Shown: positions 31,060 to 35,018 of the stretch, piece after piece
Layout: the number at the start of each line of letters is the position of its first letter
Position numbering within the stretch: position 1 is the stretch's first letter
Origin: an uncultured Porphyromonadaceae bacterium
Lineage (GTDB): Bacteria; Bacteroidota; Bacteroidia; Bacteroidales; Muribaculaceae
NCBI GenBank assembly: GCA_947073495.1
Contig: CAMTMX010000032.1
Coordinates: 1-35,018, forward strand
Reading direction: 5' to 3'
DNA: 35,018 nucleotides
The notes under the pieces: model-generated
What the model saw: the letters and a program-made list of their open reading frames with translations, nothing else
Told to the model about the DNA's origin: nothing
The model's database searches: none
Program-made: the position numbers and the translations under genes

Positions 31060-33296
31060 AGCATCACTAATTTTCCATCTTTTACATCAATCGTAGCCAT
31101 CCCACCCTTTTTCAAAGATCCGAAAAGAATTTCACGCATAAGGAGCGGCTTTAATCCGGAAGCGATCACACGGTCAAGTTCACGGGCACCATATTCATTG
31201 GTAAATCCCTCTTTCAAAATATAATCTTTTGCAGATTCAGAAAGAACCAGTGACACTTTCTTTACTGCCAATTGATCGCGAAGTTTATTTAATTTCTTTT
31301 CAAGAATCAGTGATGCCATCTCCCGGCTCATATCGTTGAATACTACTGTGCCGGAGAGTCTGTTTATAAACTCAGGTTTAAATGTTTTCTTCACCTGACG
31401 CATCATAGCCTCCCCTGAAGTAGTGTTGTTTCCGAAACCAACCTTTGCATGAGAAGCAAACTGGGCTCCCGCGTTAGAGGTCATAATCAATATCACATTC
31501 CTGAAATCAGCATGATTACCCTTATTGTCGGTAAGCCGGGCGTAGTCCATCACTTGCAACAAGATGTTGTATATGTCGGGATGAGCCTTCTCTATTTCAT
31601 CAAGCAAGAGAACACAATTAGGGGTTTTCCGGACAGCGTCAGTGAGCTGACCTCCATCTTCATATCCCACATAACCGGCAGGGGAACCTATGAGCTTTGC
31701 CACGGCATGTTTCTCAGTAAACTCACTCATGTCAAACCTTACCAGTTCAATGCCAAGCTCATTGGCAAGCACTTTCGCCACTTCAGTCTTGCCGACTCCG
31801 GTCGGTCCCACAAATAGAAGAGACGCAAGAGGCTTTGACTCTTCAGTGAGTCCAGCTTTTGCCATCTGAACTGCCTCGGAGACCTGACGGACAGCCTCAT
31901 CCTGTCCGAAAATCTGTGAACTGATTCGCGGTTGAAGAGTTTCAAGGCGTTCGGTATCATCTTCCTTAACAGACAAAGAATCTACTTTGCAAATCTTCGA
32001 AAGCACTTCGGCAATTAGATTCACATCCACAGTCTGTCGGCGTTGATGCAACCGGTGCATCCTGCGATATGCACCTGCCTCGTCGATAAGATCTATCGCC
32101 TTGTCAGGGAGGAATCTATCCGAAATATGTCGGGCACTTCCTTTAACGGCAAATTCTATAGCCTTGTCTGCATAATATACTCCATGAAATTTTTCGTAAT
32201 TCTTTTTAAGTTGTCTGATTATTTCAATGGTCTCTTCAATGGAAGGCTCGGCTATGTCGATCTGCCGGAAGCGACGTACAAGCCCCTTACTCTTTGCAAA
32301 ATGACGCTTGTATTCATCATAGGTAGTGGAACCGATAAACCTTATCTTCCCGGCTTCAAGATATGGCTTGAGCATATTTGAAGCATCCATCGCACTCTCA
32401 CTTGTTGCGCCCGCTCCTACAAGGCTATGGATCTCATCGATGTATACAATAGGATTGTTTTCACGGCTAACACCATCCATAATCATCTTAAGGCGTTTTT
32501 CAAAATCTCCCCGAAACTGCGTTCCTGCAAGCAATGTGCCGAGATCAAGCTGATAAATCCTGGAACCGATAAGTGAATCAGGCACCAATTCCTTATTAAT
32601 CATATCTGCAAGACCATATACAAGCGCTGTTTTGCCTACTCCCGGCTCTCCGACATGAAGCACATTGTTCTTATCTTTTCGGCACAATACCCTTATGGTA
32701 TGCTCCAATTCGTTCTTTCTTCCTATCAATGGGTTACGGTTATCCAGATTGTCATTAATGCAGACAACAAGCGACTTCCACTGTTCACCGTCGTTGTCGG
32801 GAAGTTCTCCGCTAAAAATTTCATCTTCGAGGAAATTGGGAGAGTTGTCGATCATCTGGTATTTGTTTACAAGCTCACTCATAAATGCCCCTTCGTCGCC
32901 TGAGATTGCCGAAAACAGAAGATAGGAAGCAAGGGAATCCTGCAATGAGAGAAGACCTTTCACGGCATGCGGCACTTCCATATACTCCTTGCCGGAATTG
33001 ATCACGGCATTGGCTGCAATCTCAAGCATCTGTCTCAGTTGCACAGATGTGTCGGAAGAAAATTTTGATTGCTCGGGAAGCTTATCAAGGGAATCTATAT
33101 AATCGAATAGTGCTTTTCTTAGCTCCCTGACAGAAGCCCCACACATCTGAAGAGACTGATAAAACGGATCTTGTTTTGTAAGAGCAAGCAGGAAATGTTC
33201 GGGAGTGGTAAATTCGTTACGGTTTTCCTCCGCCATTTCAAACATAGTTTTGAATGCGAGGTTTATTTCTTGAGAATAATAAATTTGCTGTTCCAT
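31056..33296 (-). CDS. clpA: ATP-dependent Clp protease ATP-binding subunit ClpA
   Basis: This 746-residue Hsp100 unfoldase is close to the usual ClpA length. The N-terminal domain (about 1-150) binds ClpS. The first AAA+ module has Walker A GEPGVGKT and the sensor region VYIDEIHSLVGAG; the second has GPTGVGKT and LLLDEIEKAHPDI. There is no long M-domain between them, which separates it from ClpB and ClpC. It feeds substrates to ClpP, which is not in this window. It lies between clpS, 22 bases upstream, and aat. Confidence 0.97.
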   Translation of the reverse strand: MEQQIYYSQEINLAFKTMFEMAEENRNEFTTPEHFLLALTKQDPFYQSLQMCGASVRELRKALFDYIDSLDKLPEQSKFSSDTSVQLRQMLEIAANAVINSGKEYMEVPHAVKGLLSLQDSLASYLLFSAISGDEGAFMSELVNKYQMIDNSPNFLEDEIFSGELPDNDGEQWKSLVVCINDNLDNRNPLIGRKNELEHTIRVLCRKDKNNVLHVGEPGVGKTALVYGLADMINKELVPDSLIGSRIYQLDLGTLLAGTQFRGDFEKRLKMIMDGVSRENNPIVYIDEIHSLVGAGATSESAMDASNMLKPYLEAGKIRFIGSTTYDEYKRHFAKSKGLVRRFRQIDIAEPSIEETIEIIRQLKKNYEKFHGVYYADKAIEFAVKGSARHISDRFLPDKAIDLIDEAGAYRRMHRLHQRRQTVDVNLIAEVLSKICKVDSLSVKEDDTERLETLQPRISSQIFGQDEAVRQVSEAVQMAKAGLTEESKPLASLLFVGPTGVGKTEVAKVLANELGIELVRFDMSEFTEKHAVAKLIGSPAGYVGYEDGGQLTDAVRKTPNCVLLLDEIEKAHPDIYNILLQVMDYARLTDNKGNHADFRNVILIMTSNAGAQFASHAKVGFGNNTTSGEAMMRQVKKTFKPEFINRLSGTVVFNDMSREMASLILEKKLNKLRDQLAVKKVSLVLSESAKDYILKEGFTNEYGARELDRVIASGLKPLLMREILFGSLKKGGMATIDVKDGKLVML

Positions 33297-33318
33297 TTAA
33301 GAATTTTGAGAGAGTTGA

Positions 33319-33621
33319 TTATTCTTCGACTACCGTAAGCCGGAGAGGGAATCCTTCTGCACGAGCCATCTCGGTTGCACGCGAAGCTTTAGTCATTGCA
33401 ACATCGTAGCTATACGAACCGACAGGCGCTTTATCGGAATGATGCACCTGAAGCATAAGTTGTTCCGCTTCTTCTATACTTTTATGAAAAACGGTAGTTA
33501 GAACCATCACCACAAATTCCATTGTGGTGAAATCGTCATTATGTATGAACACTGTGTATTTTCTGGGCACTCTCATGGAAGTGCGCTGACGATCTTTTAT
33601 GTTTGACTGCTCTTGTGCCAT
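33319..33621 (-). CDS. clpS: ATP-dependent Clp protease adaptor ClpS
   Basis: This 100-residue adaptor recognises N-terminal Leu, Phe, Trp or Tyr and hands proteins to ClpA. YTVFIHNDDFTTMEFVVMVL carries the conserved NDD-T-MEFV pocket, and HHSDKAPVGSY the second conserved loop. The flexible N-terminal tail (about 1-20) is present. It is the first gene of clpS-clpA-aat, with a promoter box only 4 bases before the start codon, so the message may be nearly leaderless. Confidence 0.95.
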   Translation of the reverse strand: MAQEQSNIKDRQRTSMRVPRKYTVFIHNDDFTTMEFVVMVLTTVFHKSIEEAEQLMLQVHHSDKAPVGSYSYDVAMTKASRATEMARAEGFPLRLTVVEE

Positions 33622-33625
33622 AATG

Positions 33626-33633
33626 CAAATTTA
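33626..33633 (-). promoter_or_regulatory. -7 box TAAATTTG of clpS-clpA-aat
   Basis: The minus strand reads TAAATTTG, matching TAnnTTTG, 4 bases before the clpS ATG. Transcription would begin at or very near the start codon. Confidence 0.5.
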
Positions 33634-33692
33634 CATAAAAATAATCTATCAGTCAAGGTGCGTTTTATGTCAGTTGTGCGTTCTGATAATAA

Positions 33693-34031
33693 ATGAAGAT
33701 TATTTATAATAAAATATTACCTTTCGGCAGGAATTTTTATGCTATCAACCTTTTCGGAGTTTTGTTTGCCAAGGGTCCCTGCAACCGTGTGATCATCAAT
33801 CATGAAAAGATCCACACTGCACAGATGAAGGAAATGGCTTATTTGTTTTTTTATCTGTTTTATATTGCAGAATGGGTTGTGAGACTGTTTCAATATGGAT
33901 TTTCAACCAAAGCCTATTACAACATATCCTTCGAAAGGGAAGCATATCGAAATCAAACGGATCTCTCTTATCTTGAATCAAGAAAACCGTTTAGTTTTAT
34001 GCGACACCTATCAGTTCGATCTCGAAAATAA
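33693..34031 (+). CDS. Small membrane protein with an HExxH-like motif
   Basis: This 112-residue protein belongs to a type I have seen in many Bacteroidota genomes. INHEKIHTAQMKEM (about 35-48) contains HEKIH, the zinc-protease HExxH pattern, followed by a hydrophobic segment AYLFFYLFYIAEWVVRLFQYGF (about 49-70). FEREAYRNQ (about 80-88) then supplies a candidate third ligand. It may be a minimal metalloprotease, but no activity is established from sequence. Its last 35 bases overlap the 3' end of the convergent FKBP gene. It is divergent from clpS. Confidence 0.75.
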   Translation: MKIIYNKILPFGRNFYAINLFGVLFAKGPCNRVIINHEKIHTAQMKEMAYLFFYLFYIAEWVVRLFQYGFSTKAYYNISFEREAYRNQTDLSYLESRKPFSFMRHLSVRSRK

Positions 34032-34389
34032 GTGTTGAGCCACCGGGAATACCCGGTTGGTTGAATTTGCCGTATGCCTGTTCTGCCGGAATATATACCT
34101 CCCATTTGTCACCCACCTTCATTTGTTGCAGGGCTATGATCCATCCGGGAATCAAGTCGCGCAGGCGGAATGCCGGTGCAACGCCCCCACGACTGCTGTC
34201 GAAAGTTTTGCCATTGATTGTTTTTCCTGTATAGTGAACGGTAACCACGCTACCTCTATTCGGAGAAGCGCCACTCCCCTTTTTAAGAGATTTATAATAT
34301 ATACCCTTGTCAAGAGGATTTACACCAGTTTCCAGTGCCTTTTGAGCCAACCACGCTCTATTCTTTTCGATATATTCACTCTTAGCCAT
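33997..34389 (-). CDS. FKBP-type peptidyl-prolyl cis-trans isomerase
   Basis: This 130-residue protein begins at the ATG giving MAKSEYIEKNRAWL. A TTG two codons upstream is possible but less likely. The FKBP fold is clear: GSVVTVHYTGKTINGKTFDSS, then FRLRDLIPGWIIALQQMKVGDKWEVYIPAEQAYG, and finally IPGGSTLIFEIELIGV. A short N-terminal helical extension (1-35) is typical of FklB/Mip-type proteins. There is no signal peptide, so a cytoplasmic folding role is likely. Its 3' end overlaps the convergent small membrane-protein gene. Confidence 0.93.
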   Translation of the reverse strand: MAKSEYIEKNRAWLAQKALETGVNPLDKGIYYKSLKKGSGASPNRGSVVTVHYTGKTINGKTFDSSRGGVAPAFRLRDLIPGWIIALQQMKVGDKWEVYIPAEQAYGKFNQPGIPGGSTLIFEIELIGVA

Positions 34390-34597
34390 AATCAATCTAA
34401 GTTATTTCGATTTTTTCTTTTTCAAGATTCAGTCAGATTTTCTATGCGATTTTGAAACATGAAGAGAGAATTTTGATACCCCCATCCTTTGTGAGGACAT
34501 TATTTCTCAAAATATGCGTATTTCATCAGAAAACCAGAATCTTTTGGGGAGAGAGTTTTGTTTTAAGATAAAAAACACTACATCTGCAGTGTTGAAT

Positions 34598-34637
34598 CCC
34601 GGTAGCCCCTGTATATCAAGCTATCGGGTTTTGTTTT
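34598..34637 (+). terminator. Possible plus-strand terminator without an upstream gene
   Basis: CCCGGTAG pairs with CTATCGGG (one G/T wobble) across a 15-base loop, followed by TTTTGTTTT. The nearest plus-strand gene ends more than 500 bases earlier. It is the only structure I see in the gene-free stretch 34390-34919; a small RNA ending here is possible but no promoter was found. Confidence 0.4.
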
Positions 34638-34919
34638 ATCGATGTAAAGATAATCAATTTCATCGGATTGGGCAACAATGAGACAAAATGGCTGTATCAT
34701 AATTCTGATGTTCGCATTAAAATTGGATTGTTTAGGGATTCCCATAGCCTCAGATATTCAAGAGTATTTTTAACCCTCATCCAATTTTTGACCACGTCCT
34801 TTGGTTCGCTATGATTCTTCTGCTGTACATGTAGTCGAATATGCTCCTCAATTATAAATATAAATTATGGATCTATTATAAATCCTTTATCAATAGTTCG
34901 TTAAAAAATTATTCATAGG

Positions 34920-35018
34920 CTAAGCGGCATCTACCGCCAATCCAAAGAGTTCTTTGACAAGTTTAGCATTTAAAGTCTTGTTTGGGTCAATTCCGCTCAG
35001 GTCAAAAAATCTTTTTAT
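34920..35018 (-). CDS. C-terminal end of a gene running off the window
   Basis: An open minus-strand frame enters from the right edge and ends with LNAKLVKELFGLAVDAA and TAG. The 32 visible residues have normal protein character (FFDLSGIDPNKT, then an amphipathic helix). I do not recognise the family, and the rest of the gene lies beyond the window. Confidence 0.45.
   Translation of the reverse strand: MKRFFDLSGIDPNKTLNAKLVKELFGLAVDAA

Noticed and set aside
34598..34637. A riboswitch or small RNA ending at the plus-strand terminator-like hairpin
   Set aside because: No promoter box and no further conserved-looking structure upstream, so only the hairpin is reported.

Overview
The window is from a member of the Bacteroidota, most likely Bacteroidales. 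Promoters repeatedly carry the Bacteroidota -7 box TAnnTTTG. Shine-Dalgarno sequences are mostly absent, and the gene families (DUF6567 and lipocalin-like lipoproteins, tandem Bacteroides-type integrases, a MobV relaxase with DUF3987 and DUF6371 partners) are typical of this phylum. I cannot name the genus.

Region 1 (1-8201) is a patchwork of envelope and regulatory genes: an NlpE-like lipoprotein, a small membrane protein behind an HU-family DNA-binding protein, an AraC regulator, a four-helix membrane protein, a lipoprotein translationally coupled to a PagL-like outer-membrane hydrolase, and two further lipoproteins. It shows many signs of rearrangement. An 80-bp inverted repeat pair lies at 1-80 and 6993-7072. 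Two dispersed direct-repeat families are present, one of them carrying a promoter and the first codons of a gene. There is also a decayed IS5-type transposase and several truncated or frameshifted gene starts.

Region 2 (about 8202-17150) is the backbone of a mobilizable integrative element: two tandem tyrosine recombinases (the first lacks the HxxR histidine), a DUF6043-type protein, a promoter-attenuator leader, a helix-turn-helix protein, a DUF3987 ATPase, a zinc-finger/Toprim-like DUF6371 protein, a likely oriT and a MobV relaxase.

Region 3 (17120-29110) is AT-richer cargo that looks like a genome-defence locus. Four genes separated by only 7-9 nt encode a small unknown protein, a 1431-residue sacsin/GHKL-type ATPase with a DUF3883-like C-terminus, an Upf1-like SF1 helicase, and an AlbA_2/GHKL (schlafen-like) protein. 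A phased array of TTAGT repeats follows. Beyond it lie an XRE regulator and a 946-residue TOTE-type primase/SF2 helicase/PLD protein. I cannot match the four-gene set to a named defence system from memory, and it is the best candidate here for something undescribed.

Region 4 (29111-35018) begins with a gene-free stretch rich in potential RNA structure. It continues with a higBA toxin-antitoxin pair behind a palindromic operator, and then chromosomal housekeeping genes: the clpS-clpA-aat operon of the N-degron degradation pathway, a small HExxH-like membrane protein and an FKBP-type prolyl isomerase. A gene fragment runs off the right edge. The element's right end is probably between 29110 and about 29650, but no att duplication could be fixed by eye.
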